Made by a program: the position numbers and the translations under genes | Part shown: piece after piece, positions 8,968 to 17,437 of the stretch | Layout: each line of letters opens with the position of its first letter | How positions within the stretch are numbered: position 1 is the stretch's first letter | Assembly: GCF_013133795.1 (NCBI RefSeq) | Contig: NZ_JABGBN010000001.1 | Location: 310,001-374,000 of the forward strand | DNA: 64,000 nucleotides | Direction: 5' to 3' | Origin: Pelistega suis | GTDB lineage: Bacteria; Pseudomonadota; Gammaproteobacteria; Burkholderiales; Burkholderiaceae_B | Notes under the pieces: generated by a model | What the model was told of the DNA's origin: nothing | The model's database searches: none | What the model saw: only the letters and a program-made list of their open reading frames with translations

Positions 8968-9660
8968 TTAGTTCTGTAAAGGAGTCGTTGTCATTCCTGA
9001 CGATGTGTTTGAAGAAGTATTGCTTGTGTTTGATGATGTGCTAGAAACACTACTCGTTGAACTATTTGCTTGAGCATTGCTAATAATGTCAAATACTTTA
9101 ACGACACGAACTACACCATCGACAGAGGCGGCTGTTTGAGCGGCCAAATCCCCTTCGGCTTGGGTAACTTGACCCATGAGGTATACCACACCTTGAGAAG
9201 TGGTGATAGAGATGGTGCGAGAAGGGATATTTTTAGTAATAAGTAGTTCGCTGCGAACTTTTGAGGAAATCCAAGAGTCACGCGAACGAACACTAAATTC
9301 GGCAGGTTTGCCAATTAATAGCTCGTTTAGCACTTCTTTTACATCATTAACGCCACGAGCAATTTCGGTCACACGATTTTTGTCTTCTTGTGAGGATACT
9401 TCGCCTGTGATTAATACGCGTTGATTAAAGGAGGTAGCATTAACACGGATGGTGTCGGCATTAAGTTGTGTTTTGGCTCGATTTTCAACGGTTATGCCGA
9501 TGGTTTTATCGGTAAGCTGCATGCCTGCGCTACGACGGTCGGAAACAACTAGGCCTGTCGCTGCTGCTCCGCCTAAAACCATGGATGTTACGCAACCTGA
9601 TAATAAAGTCGCTCCAGTTAAAGCGGCAATCATAGCAGGGCGGAAGAGTCGAGAAGTCAT
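8968..9660 (-). CDS. dolP: BON-domain outer-membrane lipoprotein (DolP/YraP-like)
   Basis: A 230-residue lipoprotein with signal peptide and lipobox (LLSGC at about residue 20-24). Two BON domains follow, near residues 55-120 (GEVSSQEDKNRVTEIARGVNDVKEVLNE) and 125-190 (GQVTQAEGDLAAQTAASVDGVVRVVKVFD). DolP binds anionic phospholipid and supports outer-membrane integrity and BAM function. The Ser/Thr/Asn-only tail (about 30 residues) is low-complexity and unusual. The gene overlaps the stop of the diaA-like gene by 4 bases, reproducing the E. coli yraN-diaA-dolP order. Confidence 0.88.
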   Translation of the reverse strand: MTSRLFRPAMIAALTGATLLSGCVTSMVLGGAAATGLVVSDRRSAGMQLTDKTIGITVENRAKTQLNADTIRVNATSFNQRVLITGEVSSQEDKNRVTEIARGVNDVKEVLNELLIGKPAEFSVRSRDSWISSKVRSELLITKNIPSRTISITTSQGVVYLMGQVTQAEGDLAAQTAASVDGVVRVVKVFDIISNAQANSSTSSVSSTSSNTSNTSSNTSSGMTTTPLQN

Positions 9661-10250
9661 GAAAAATCTCCTAACAAGAAAGCATCAATACCGTCACATA
9701 GTATATGAAGCAATAAGATATGGATTTCTTGGATACGCATCGTTCTATCATGAGGAACACAGAGGTGGATATCGTTGGAGGTAAGTGCTTCATTCATGGC
9801 GCCACCTTTTTTGCCACTTAAAGCAATAACCGTCATGCCTCGTGCATGAGCGGCCTCAATCGCTTTGATAACATTGGGCGAATTACCGCTAGTCGTTATG
9901 GCAACGAGAATATCACCCGGCATTCCTAAGGCCTGAACTTGGCGCTCAAAGATTTGATCAAATCCGTAATCATTACCCACAGCGGTAAGAATAGAGGTGT
10001 CTGTGTTGAGTGCAATGCCTGCCAAGGGGATACGATCTCTTTCGAAACGTCCGACTAACTCAGCGATAAAGTGTTGTGCGTCAGCAGCTGAACCACCATT
10101 GCCGCAGGCTAAAATTTTATTGCCTTGCTCAATTGCTTGAAGGAGAGCAAAGGTCGCTTTGGCAAGAGGCTCTTGCAGGATTTTAGTACTTAATGCAAGC
10201 GCTTCGGCACTATCTTCAAAATGCTGTGAAATTCTATTCTTTAAGTCCAT
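9657..10250 (-). CDS. diaA: SIS-domain phosphoheptose isomerase / DiaA-like protein
   Basis: About 197 residues forming a single SIS domain. CGNGGSAADAQHFIAELVGRFERDR is the phosphosugar/Zn-site region, and TTSGNSPNV and ALSGKKGG are the sugar-phosphate loops. The family includes GmhA (sedoheptulose-7-phosphate isomerase for LPS heptose) and DiaA (DnaA-binding initiation factor). The neighbourhood yraN-this-dolP near rsmI matches diaA. A heptose adenylyltransferase elsewhere in the window (30.0 kb) means a GmhA is needed somewhere, and this may be it. ATG 10250 (MDLKNRISQHF) is preferred over 10259; no good RBS decides between them. Confidence 0.85.
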   Translation of the reverse strand: MDLKNRISQHFEDSAEALALSTKILQEPLAKATFALLQAIEQGNKILACGNGGSAADAQHFIAELVGRFERDRIPLAGIALNTDTSILTAVGNDYGFDQIFERQVQALGMPGDILVAITTSGNSPNVIKAIEAAHARGMTVIALSGKKGGAMNEALTSNDIHLCVPHDRTMRIQEIHILLLHILCDGIDAFLLGDFS

Positions 10251-10364
10251 TGCAATCATTGATGATAAACGATGAAACTATTAGTATAACCTTGCTAGAT
10301 GGGAAGATAGGGAAAAAATACGTTCTCAGAGCAATCAAATGTTTCAATAGGTTCAAATTGTTAT

Positions 10365-10814
10365 TTATAGGAAAATATTTTTTAGCCAATGCGTTTCTCT
10401 AGGGGACTCTTGAAAACAAACTGCATCAAATCGACAAAAGGGTTGTTTGCTTTGAAAGTGCTTATGGGATAGATAGGGAAGAAAGTAGGCAAGCGTTTTT
10501 AGAAGTTTTTGTTGTTTTGATTTTGTTATGCTGGTGATGGCTCCTCCATAAAGATTATTTTTACGAACGCGTACCTCTACAGCAACAAGGATGTTGCCAT
10601 CTTTCATGATTAGGTCGAGTTCTCCGCATTTGCAAGAAAGGTTCTTTTCTAACAGTTTTAACCCTTTCGCTATGAGCAATTCAATCGCGGCTTGCTCGTA
10701 TTGCAGTCCTTTTGATTGGCTTGGAGAGATAAGCCTGATTTCCTTGGGCGATTTTTTTTGAGGTGAAGGACGATTTTGTTTTCGTGGCTTGATGAGTTGA
10801 AATCGAATATCCAT
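10365..10814 (-). CDS. YraN family (UPF0102) nuclease-fold protein
   Basis: A 149-residue protein with the endonuclease-like core of the family: KGLKLLEKNLSCKCGELDLIMKDGNILVAVEVRVRK, containing the E-x(n)-E-x-K-like active-site pattern, here with Arg where Lys is common. A basic N-terminal extension of about 35 residues precedes it. The role is uncertain; a Holliday-junction-resolvase-type fold is known for the family. It is divergent from rsmI and upstream of the diaA-dolP run, as in E. coli. Confidence 0.85.
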   Translation of the reverse strand: MDIRFQLIKPRKQNRPSPQKKSPKEIRLISPSQSKGLQYEQAAIELLIAKGLKLLEKNLSCKCGELDLIMKDGNILVAVEVRVRKNNLYGGAITSITKSKQQKLLKTLAYFLPYLSHKHFQSKQPFCRFDAVCFQESPRETHWLKNIFL

Positions 10815-10867
10815 GACTATTTTTTGCCATAATAAACACTTTAGTATTTTCTATAAATAGGTCATAT

Positions 10868-11794
10868 ATGTCGATAGCCGTAGGACAGTTTAATCATAGT
10901 GTTGAAATCATGTTTGAGGATTTACATCGTCAATATTGGCCAGAAAGTGCGCTGTATATCGTGGCGACACCTATCGGTAATTTAAGTGATATATCATTGC
11001 GTGCTTTATATACCTTGCAGATGGTGGATGTTATCGCTTGTGAGGATACACGTTCGTCCAAAAGCTTATTAAATACGTATGGAATTACGACAACGTTGAT
11101 AGCAGCACATCAGCATAATGAGATGGAAGCGTCTCAGCAGATTATTCAGCGACTCTCACAAGGGCAAAGGGTTGCTTTGATTTCTGATGCTGGAGCGCCT
11201 GCGGTGAGCGACCCCGGAGGGAGGATTGTTGCTTTAGTAAAGCAAGCTGGGTTTGATGTCAGACCTATTCCAGGTCCCTCTGCGGTAATTACGGCTTTAA
11301 TGGGGAGCGGAGTAACCGATGATATGCAGCCGGGATTTACGTTTGCCGGATTTATTCCACACAAGACTATGGCACGTCAACAATGGTTTGAGCAATGGAA
11401 GCAGAGTTCTCTGGCAGTATTGATGTTTGAGTCGCCCCATCGCATTATTGATAGTTTAGAGGATTTATGTGCAATTTATGGTGATAATCGTCAAGTGACG
11501 ATTGCAAGAGAGCTGACTAAGCGGTTTGAGCAAATTGTGAGCCTACCGGCAAAGGCGTTATTGCAATGGATTCAGGAGGATAGCAATCGCCAACGAGGAG
11601 AATTTGTATTAATTATTTCTCCCGAAGAAAAATCCGGTGATAACGAAAGCCAAAACGTCTATTTAGATGAGCTTTTACAGGTTATGTTAGCTCAGGTATC
11701 GTTAAAAGATGCCGTCAAAATGGCGACTAAATTGACAGGTTTCTCTAAAGATATGGTTTATAGTCGTGCGCTGATGTTAAAAGATACTCTCTAA
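10868..11794 (+). CDS. rsmI: 16S rRNA (cytidine(1402)-2'-O)-methyltransferase
   Basis: A 308-residue tetrapyrrole-methylase-fold SAM enzyme that 2'-O-methylates C1402 of 16S rRNA. Diagnostic stretches are LYIVATPIGNLSDISLRAL, IACEDTRSSKSLL, LISDAGAPAVSDPGG and GPSAVITALMGSG. A second start at ATG 10910 (MFEDLHRQYWPESALYIV) matches the usual N-terminus better, but neither start has a strong RBS. It is divergent from yraN with a 53-base gap and convergent with rlpA, with only 4 bases between the stops and no obvious terminator. Confidence 0.95.
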   Translation: MSIAVGQFNHSVEIMFEDLHRQYWPESALYIVATPIGNLSDISLRALYTLQMVDVIACEDTRSSKSLLNTYGITTTLIAAHQHNEMEASQQIIQRLSQGQRVALISDAGAPAVSDPGGRIVALVKQAGFDVRPIPGPSAVITALMGSGVTDDMQPGFTFAGFIPHKTMARQQWFEQWKQSSLAVLMFESPHRIIDSLEDLCAIYGDNRQVTIARELTKRFEQIVSLPAKALLQWIQEDSNRQRGEFVLIISPEEKSGDNESQNVYLDELLQVMLAQVSLKDAVKMATKLTGFSKDMVYSRALMLKDTL

Positions 11795-11798
11795 TTCT

Positions 11799-12494
11799 TT
11801 AAAGTGTAGGAGGACTGTTCTTTTTGCTAATCAGCTCAATTTTTACTTTTTCTGAGCCTCTATGCACAATACCTAATTGTTTAGCAGCGCCATACGACAA
11901 ATCAATAACCCGATTGCTATGAAATGGTCCTCGATCATTAATTCGCACAACAATACTTTTACCTGTTGATACACGCGTCACACGAACAACGCTATTGAGA
12001 GGAAGCTCTTTGTGTGCAGCGGTGAGAGCATGTTGATTAAATGTCTCGCCATTAGCGGTGCGTTTACCATGAAAACCAGGACCATACCAAGAGGCAACGC
12101 CTGTTTGTGAGAATTCTTTGAGGCTAGCAAATGGAACGTAGCGTTTACCATTGACCGTATAGGCTTTACCGCGTCGCGCATGCGACGGTTCGACACGGAG
12201 CTTTGGTGCGTTGTCCTTCTTGAGGGCTGATGTGTCAGCTGATACAACAATATCCGCAAGATTAATATCGTCGCCATTGCTTTCCTCTGCTGTGTTGCTA
12301 ATGAATAAGCTGTCGCTGGAGGCTTGGTTGGGCATATCAATACTCGCCCAACGGTTAGTTGGTGAGTCGGGGAAAATACCATTAACGGTAATTCGAAAAG
12401 TAGTCTTGTCGTGAGCAGGTGATGTGCTTTCTTGCGCGGAAGAGGCGGTAAAACAAACAAAACCAACTACTAAAAAGCAAAGTCTTTGTATCAT
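11799..12494 (-). CDS. rlpA: RlpA-family septal ring lytic transglycosylase / DPBB lipoprotein-like
   Basis: A 231-residue secreted protein: signal peptide (residues 1-20, ending at ASSAQ without a lipobox Cys), a low-complexity spacer, then the RlpA double-psi beta-barrel (GVASWYGPGFHGKRTANGE, LPLNSVVRVTRV, VRINDRGPFHSNRVIDLS). The catalytic Glu and Asp expected in the barrel are present (NGE, NDRGP). RlpA cleaves denuded glycan strands at the septum. The C-terminal SPOR domain of E. coli RlpA is absent, so septal targeting may differ. It overlaps the 3' end of rapZ by 4 bases. Confidence 0.88.
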   Translation of the reverse strand: MIQRLCFLVVGFVCFTASSAQESTSPAHDKTTFRITVNGIFPDSPTNRWASIDMPNQASSDSLFISNTAEESNGDDINLADIVVSADTSALKKDNAPKLRVEPSHARRGKAYTVNGKRYVPFASLKEFSQTGVASWYGPGFHGKRTANGETFNQHALTAAHKELPLNSVVRVTRVSTGKSIVVRINDRGPFHSNRVIDLSYGAAKQLGIVHRGSEKVKIELISKKNSPPTL

Positions 12495-13375
12495 ACTATA
12501 TCGCTATAAAACTGTGCTTGTGCACGGTGTCTCACGCGTAATGGTTGGTGATAGCTAAAGCGTTTGGCAAGTTCTTCTGCCACATAAACTGAACGGTGCT
12601 TTCCGCCGGTACAACCAATCGCTACGGTAAGGTAGCTGCGTGTATCCTGCATATAAAAGGGTAACCATTTTTCAATATATACAGCGATGTCGTTAATCAA
12701 CTCATTAACGCTATCAAATTTTGATAGCCAGTCTGCTACTGCCTGATCACGTCCTGTCTGGGGACGTAGCTCTGAATCGTAATGAGGGTTAGGTAAACAT
12801 CTTACATCAAAAACAAGATCTGCGCTACTTGGCATTCCTTTTTTAAATGCAAATGATTCAAAAGTTAACAGTATTTCACCAGGCCCCACCTCACTTAGCT
12901 CTCTTACCCAAGCACGTAACTGGCTAGGAGCAAGTGAGGATGTATCGATGACATGTTCTGTTTGGCGAAGGGGGGCTAACAGTTCTTTCTCGTATTCAAT
13001 GCATTCTTCTAATGAGGGAGGTGTACCCGTTTGTTGTTTGAGTTTTTGAGTAAGTGGGTGAGCACGACGTGATTCAGAATAGCGCTGTAGAAGAGTTTCT
13101 GTGGCGGCCTCTAGAAATATTACTTGAATAGGTGTGCCTCTTGCTCTTAAGCCACTAATAATCTCGGGCATATTGCTGATATCGCCATGAGAGCGAGCAT
13201 CAATAGCAACAGCAATGCGATGTAAATTATTATTTAAGGCATCAGCAATGTATTCGTGTAATAAAGATACAGGGAGGTTGTCCACGCAATTATAAGCCAG
13301 GTCTTCTAATTGCCGTAGCGCAACTGATTTTCCTGAGCCAGAGATGCCTGTAACAAGAACAACAGATTTTTTCAT
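12491..13375 (-). CDS. rapZ: RNase adapter protein RapZ
   Basis: A 294-residue RapZ/YvcJ P-loop protein. Walker A is VTGISGSGKSVALRQLED at the N-terminus. The C-terminal domain ends with IGCTGGKHRSVYVAEELA and a basic tail (RVRHRAQAQF). In enterics RapZ senses glucosamine-6-phosphate and guides RNase E to the sRNA GlmZ; in betaproteobacteria the role is less clear. It follows hprK by 13 bases in the ptsN-hprK-rapZ order that is standard for the group. Confidence 0.95.
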   Translation of the reverse strand: MKKSVVLVTGISGSGKSVALRQLEDLAYNCVDNLPVSLLHEYIADALNNNLHRIAVAIDARSHGDISNMPEIISGLRARGTPIQVIFLEAATETLLQRYSESRRAHPLTQKLKQQTGTPPSLEECIEYEKELLAPLRQTEHVIDTSSLAPSQLRAWVRELSEVGPGEILLTFESFAFKKGMPSSADLVFDVRCLPNPHYDSELRPQTGRDQAVADWLSKFDSVNELINDIAVYIEKWLPFYMQDTRSYLTVAIGCTGGKHRSVYVAEELAKRFSYHQPLRVRHRAQAQFYSDIV

Positions 13376-13388
13376 TTGACAATCACTT

Positions 13389-14315
13389 TTATAAACGACT
13401 ATTTTCTAAAATGAGTTTGGATTGGCGCTCCATGAACTCGCTGAGTGTATCAATGCCACGTAATTTAAGAATCGTATTACGCACAGCAGCCTCGACTAAG
13501 ACGGCAAGGTTGCGACCAGCCGCTACTTGTAGCATGACACGTCGAATAGGCATACCTAATATATCTTGAGTCTGATCCTGAATCGGTAAGCGTTCAAACT
13601 TTTCATTATTAGCACGGACTAAATGTACGATAAGTTTTAGGCTCATTTTACGACGAACAGAGGTTTCGCCAAAAATGGTGCGAATATCTAATAAACCAAG
13701 TCCACGCACTTCTAATAGATTACGTAATAATTCGGGGCATTGTCCTTCGATAAGTGTGGGTGCTGTACGGGAAAATTCAACGGCATCATCGGCGACTAGT
13801 CCATGTCCACGAGAGATGAGTTCAAGAGCAAGTTCGCTTTTCCCTAAACCAGATTCTCCTGTAATAAGAACGCCTAGTCCCAAAACATCCATAAAGACAC
13901 CATGCACTGTTGTGGTCGGTGCGTAGCGACGAGCAAGGTACACGCGTAAAACATCAATGACACGAGCGGAGCTCACCGACGAAGATAGGAGAGGGATTTT
14001 GCTACGCTGACAGAAATTTAAAATATTTTGAGGAGGATCAATAGACTCTGCCATAATCATTGCAGGCACGCTACCTTCCGCTAATCCTACTAAGGCACGT
14101 TCTTGTTGTGCGGGTGCTAGACGACTGAAAAAATCAATCTCCTCTTGTCCGAACACTTGAATGCGAGCAGGATGAATCATATTTAAATGACCCACTAAGT
14201 CAGCCGCATCACCTGTGCTTTCAGGAAGATGACGATCGGCTGATACTTGACCTGCCTTCCAAGAGAATTTTAAGGTTTCAATATTGTCGTCAATCAGTTC
14301 TTGAATAGATAACAT
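13389..14315 (-). CDS. hprK: HPr kinase/phosphorylase
   Basis: A 308-residue enzyme that phosphorylates and dephosphorylates Ser46 of HPr. Walker [16 protein letters not shown] is followed by the family signature [13 protein letters not shown], and [15 protein letters not shown] is also diagnostic. Betaproteobacteria keep hprK next to ptsN as part of an incomplete, regulatory PTS without sugar permeases. HPr and enzyme I are not in this window. It lies between ptsN (60 bases) and rapZ (13 bases). Confidence 0.96.
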   Translation of the reverse strand: MLSIQELIDDNIETLKFSWKAGQVSADRHLPESTGDAADLVGHLNMIHPARIQVFGQEEIDFFSRLAPAQQERALVGLAEGSVPAMIMAESIDPPQNILNFCQRSKIPLLSSSVSSARVIDVLRVYLARRYAPTTTVHGVFMDVLGLGVLITGESGLGKSELALELISRGHGLVADDAVEFSRTAPTLIEGQCPELLRNLLEVRGLGLLDIRTIFGETSVRRKMSLKLIVHLVRANNEKFERLPIQDQTQDILGMPIRRVMLQVAAGRNLAVLVEAAVRNTILKLRGIDTLSEFMERQSKLILENSRL

Positions 14316-14375
14316 AGCGTATCCGATGCCATATGCAAAAAAGCCAATGTAGAGACATTGGCTTGTAGATGATAA

Positions 14376-14822
14376 TTAGTTAGTCAGTAGCGAGAGGATA
14401 GTCTGAGGATTTGTCTCAGATAGCAGCTTTTGTCGTATATCGTTATCCGAAAGCTTGTGAGCAATAGCGGCTAATAAATCTAAGTGTTGCTGTGTTGCGC
14501 TTTCGGGTACGAGCAAACAGACGAGCAACTGTACATTTTGACCGTCTGGTGCATCAAATGGAATGGGAGTGGATAAACGCACGAATGCTGCATGAGCTTG
14601 TTCTAGCTTAGGAATCCGTCCGTGAGGAATGGCGACGCCATGACCCAGAGCCGTAGAGCCTAAACGCTCACGAGAAAACAAACCGTCAAATACGGTTGAC
14701 CGCGCAATGCCTTGATTGTTTTCAAACAACAGGGCAACTTGTTCAAAAGCTCGTTTTTTGCTAGTAGCATTAACATCCAAAAGGATGTTATCGAGCGACA
14801 AAATAGAAGATAATTGATTCAT
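14376..14822 (-). CDS. ptsN: PTS EIIA-Ntr nitrogen regulatory protein
   Basis: A 148-residue EIIA fructose/mannitol-type domain. The phosphorylated His is His67 in HGVAIPHGRIPKL. EIIA-Ntr is a phosphocarrier that regulates, for instance, K+ uptake rather than transporting sugar. It normally sits just downstream of rpoN and hpf; here hpf is present upstream but rpoN is not. A gap of about 177 bases with the hpf terminator separates it from hpf, so it probably has its own promoter. Confidence 0.95.
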   Translation of the reverse strand: MNQLSSILSLDNILLDVNATSKKRAFEQVALLFENNQGIARSTVFDGLFSRERLGSTALGHGVAIPHGRIPKLEQAHAAFVRLSTPIPFDAPDGQNVQLLVCLLVPESATQQHLDLLAAIAHKLSDNDIRQKLLSETNPQTILSLLTN

Positions 14823-14944
14823 AGTTGTGATTATAAGCTATTTCTTATAAATGTTATAAAAATTTACAATCGTTGTCGTATGTTCACACTATTTCGCAAA
14901 AAATGATTATAAATGAAGAAATCTTCTTTTGTATATAACAATAA

Positions 14945-14979
14945 AAACTCCCGATAATCGGATGCATCATCGGGAGTTT
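14945..14979 (-). terminator. Rho-independent terminator after hpf
   Basis: AAACTCCCGAT (14945-14955) pairs with ATCGGGAGTTT (14969-14979). Minus-strand reading ends in a T run. It lies just past the hpf stop at 15000. Confidence 0.85.
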
Positions 14980-14999
14980 GGTAGAAAAATTATCTTGAA

Positions 15000-15317
15000 C
15001 TAACTAGCTAAATGTTTAGCGGCGGTATTATCAAAGTTCTTTTGCTTCTCTTTGTGTTTGACAACTAAACGGTCTGTTTTGTCGACGAGTAAATCAATTG
15101 CCGCATAAAGATTGTCATCTATAGATTCTGCATGGATGTCTTTGCCTGGGACATGTAGCGTAACTTCTGCCTTTTGTTTGAGAGGTTCTTTGGAGAGAAT
15201 GACTTGGACATCAATAACATTATCAATATGTCTTAGTACACGAGCAAATTTAGTTTCTACGTATTCGCGAATAGCAGGAGTAATGTCAAGATGATGACCT
15301 GAAATGTTTAAATTCAT
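15000..15317 (-). CDS. hpf: Ribosome hibernation promoting factor, short form
   Basis: A 105-residue HPF/RaiA-fold protein (MNLNISGHHLDITPAIREYVETK start, AEVTLHVPGKDIHAESIDDNLYAAID core). It binds 30S subunits and promotes 70S or 100S hibernation in stationary phase. The short form lacks the dimerising C-terminal domain of long HPF. A good AGGAGA lies just upstream of the ATG. It occupies its conserved place between the lpt genes and ptsN, but rpoN, which usually precedes it, is gone. The leader carries two perfect hairpins. Confidence 0.94.
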   Translation of the reverse strand: MNLNISGHHLDITPAIREYVETKFARVLRHIDNVIDVQVILSKEPLKQKAEVTLHVPGKDIHAESIDDNLYAAIDLLVDKTDRLVVKHKEKQKNFDNTAAKHLAS

Positions 15318-15453
15318 ATAGATTCTCCTTTTTCATTTAAACAAACAGACGCATTCGTCTGATTAAATTAGTGACAAACAAGAATTGTTTGTCACTGTCA
15401 TTAATTTGTCTAAATTTAAGTGTATACCGTTTTGAAATTTAATCAATAGGTAG
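15318..15453 (-). promoter_or_regulatory. hpf leader with two perfect hairpins, at the site where rpoN would be
   Basis: GTGACAAACAA/TTGTTTGTCAC (15371-15381, 15385-15395) is an 11-bp perfect stem with a 3-base loop, and CAGACG/CGTCTG (15346-15351, 15356-15361) is a second stem. Neither has a T run on the minus strand, so they look like a leader structure or operator rather than terminators. No rpoN fragment is recognisable in these 136 bases. Confidence 0.55.
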
Positions 15454-16215
15454 TTACATCTTGAAGTTTTCACCGAGATAAATCTTACGGACATCAGGGT
15501 TATGGATAATGTCAGCCGGAGAGCCACTAGTAAGTACGGTGCCATCAGAAATGATATAGGCACGGTCACAGATGCCGAGTGTTTCTCGAACGTTATGGTC
15601 GGTAATCAGTACTCCGATGTTACGCTCTTTTAGGAAGCGAATAATACGTTGAATTTCAATAACGGCAATCGGGTCTACGCCCGCAAAAGGTTCATCGAGT
15701 AGAATGAAACGAGGATTGGTTGCTAATGCACGAGCAATTTCGACGCGTCGACGTTCACCGCCTGATAAAGATAAAGCCTGATTGGTGCGGATATGGGTAA
15801 TTTGTAATTCGTTAAGGAGATTTTCTAACTGAGTATGGATTTGATTTTTAGTCAGGCGTTTGCCGGTTTGACTATCAATCTGTAACTCTAGAACGGCTTT
15901 AATATTTTGTTCTACTGTGAGTCGACGGAAAATTGAAGCATCCTGAGGTAGATAAGAGAGTCCGATACGAGCTCTTTGATGAATAGGTAGCGCTGTGATG
16001 TTTTTCCCATCAATTTCAATTCGACCAAAATCAGCAGGAACAAGACCAACAATCATATAGAAGCTTGTTGTTTTACCAGCGCCGTTAGGACCTAGTAAGC
16101 CAACTACCTCACCGCTAGATACTTCGAGGGTGACATCTTTGACAACGGTACGCTTGCCGTAAGTCTTACGCAGACCAATGGCTTGTAATTTGCCGGAACT
16201 AGTTGATGAAACCAT
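15454..16215 (-). CDS. lptB: LPS export ABC transporter ATP-binding protein
   Basis: A 253-residue cytoplasmic ATPase of the LptB2FG complex that extracts LPS from the inner membrane. Walker A is GPNGAGKTTSFYMIVG, the signature LSGGERRRVEIARAL, Walker B FILLDEPFAGVDPIAV, and the switch His is in ITDHNVRETLG. I start at ATG 16215 (MVSSTSSGKLQAI), which follows the lptA stop by one base; longer in-frame options would overlap lptA. It is the last gene of kdsD-kdsC-lptC-lptA-lptB. Confidence 0.96.
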   Translation of the reverse strand: MVSSTSSGKLQAIGLRKTYGKRTVVKDVTLEVSSGEVVGLLGPNGAGKTTSFYMIVGLVPADFGRIEIDGKNITALPIHQRARIGLSYLPQDASIFRRLTVEQNIKAVLELQIDSQTGKRLTKNQIHTQLENLLNELQITHIRTNQALSLSGGERRRVEIARALATNPRFILLDEPFAGVDPIAVIEIQRIIRFLKERNIGVLITDHNVRETLGICDRAYIISDGTVLTSGSPADIIHNPDVRKIYLGENFKM

Positions 16216-16216
16216 A

Positions 16217-16819
16217 TTAGCCTTTTTTGATATTTGATGGCATCGGTTTGCCGTTATAACGTTTACGGCATTCTGCAACAGCCGTATCTACTTGTGATCG
16301 TGCTTGTATGATAGAACGAACCCGACCTCGATCAGGAGAGTTTGGTCCGCCATCTGCAGAATATGTGCCTTTTTTGCTATTGTATCTCACCACATCGCCG
16401 CGTAACACATCCACAACTTTACCGCATACACTACGTGTTACGATAGACTGTCCTAGTAATTGGACAACTTCAGTTTCACCATTGTAAGTGGCTTTGAGAC
16501 CCTCAGCATGAATGGTTTCATAATTCTCTGGACGCTCTTCATAGATGGTAACTTTTTTGTTAGGACTAACAGTAGCAACAGCGTGTTGAAAGCCTTTGGC
16601 ATCTTCTTTGAGGTTGACATCGTCTGCAGTTAAGCGCATTAAGCCACGAGTGAGAATGACATTGCCTTTAAAATTGCTTGTCTTATTGGCATCATCATAA
16701 CTGAGAGAGTCAGATAAAATAAGTGTTTCTGACTCATCCGCTTTTTTGGGTGTCTGTGCATGGGCTAAAAGAGAGAAGCTACAGAGACTTAACGCACTGA
16801 GCAATAAAACCTTTTTCAT
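16217..16819 (-). CDS. lptA: LPS transport periplasmic protein
   Basis: A 200-residue protein with signal peptide (residues 1-21, ending LLAHA) and OstA/LptA beta-jellyroll repeats (LILSDSLSYDDANKTSNFKGNVILTRG, MRLTADDVNL). LptA bridges LptC to LptD and carries LPS across the periplasm. The C-terminal part, rich in Arg/Lys, is longer than the conserved fold. It overlaps the end of lptC by 4 bases. Confidence 0.93.
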   Translation of the reverse strand: MKKVLLLSALSLCSFSLLAHAQTPKKADESETLILSDSLSYDDANKTSNFKGNVILTRGLMRLTADDVNLKEDAKGFQHAVATVSPNKKVTIYEERPENYETIHAEGLKATYNGETEVVQLLGQSIVTRSVCGKVVDVLRGDVVRYNSKKGTYSADGGPNSPDRGRVRSIIQARSQVDTAVAECRKRYNGKPMPSNIKKG

Positions 16820-17427
16820 TCTGAAGAGCCTTTGTTTTGGTTTGCTTTGTTAATATCATCTGGTGAAATTCTAACGTTAGAGTTATTGAAAACTTCAAGA
16901 CGACGAGTTTCATTATTGTAAATCATTCCTGTACCCTTCATGCGAGAATTACCTTGTTGGACATCAGCTACTTTATCTGTTTTAACGATATCTTCTTTGG
17001 GCAAAATAGTTAATTCTTCGCTACGTACATCAAGAGCAGAGTTTTCCTCTGTAGGGAAACGATGGATATGTGCGTCTCCTTGCAGGAGAATTAAGTCGCC
17101 TTTGTCTTTTAAGGTGGTTAAGTTGGCGCTTGCTAGTGTGCGAGGGTTGTTAGGATGCATGCCGATAAGATGTGCTTTGTCGGCTTCATACGAATCATCG
17201 TCAGGGTAATGGCGTAGCTTCTCACCGGTTAGCCGGTTAATGGCTTGACCTTTTTCATTGGTGGTAATCATAGTGAATTTGCTGGACCATGCATCTGGCT
17301 CATGTCGTATAGTGATGGGTGCATCAATAGGGACTGCTCGTTGTGCGTAATCCGCTGCCCACCAGGTTGTCAGTACAAGACCGATGAGTAGGAATAGTGC
17401 AATGAGAGCAGGAAGACGATCTTTCAT
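16816..17427 (-). CDS. lptC: LPS export system protein
   Basis: A 203-residue bitopic protein with one N-terminal transmembrane helix (about residues 8-27) and a periplasmic OstA-like jellyroll (LIGMHPNNPRTLASANLTTLKDKGDLILLQGDAHIHRFP). LptC accepts LPS from LptB2FG and passes it to LptA. It is positioned between kdsC (10-base gap) and lptA (4-base overlap), the standard order. The sequence is weakly conserved in the family, and the call rests partly on context. Confidence 0.9.
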   Translation of the reverse strand: MKDRLPALIALFLLIGLVLTTWWAADYAQRAVPIDAPITIRHEPDAWSSKFTMITTNEKGQAINRLTGEKLRHYPDDDSYEADKAHLIGMHPNNPRTLASANLTTLKDKGDLILLQGDAHIHRFPTEENSALDVRSEELTILPKEDIVKTDKVADVQQGNSRMKGTGMIYNNETRRLEVFNNSNVRISPDDINKANQNKGSSE

Positions 17428-17437
17428 AATGCCTCAG

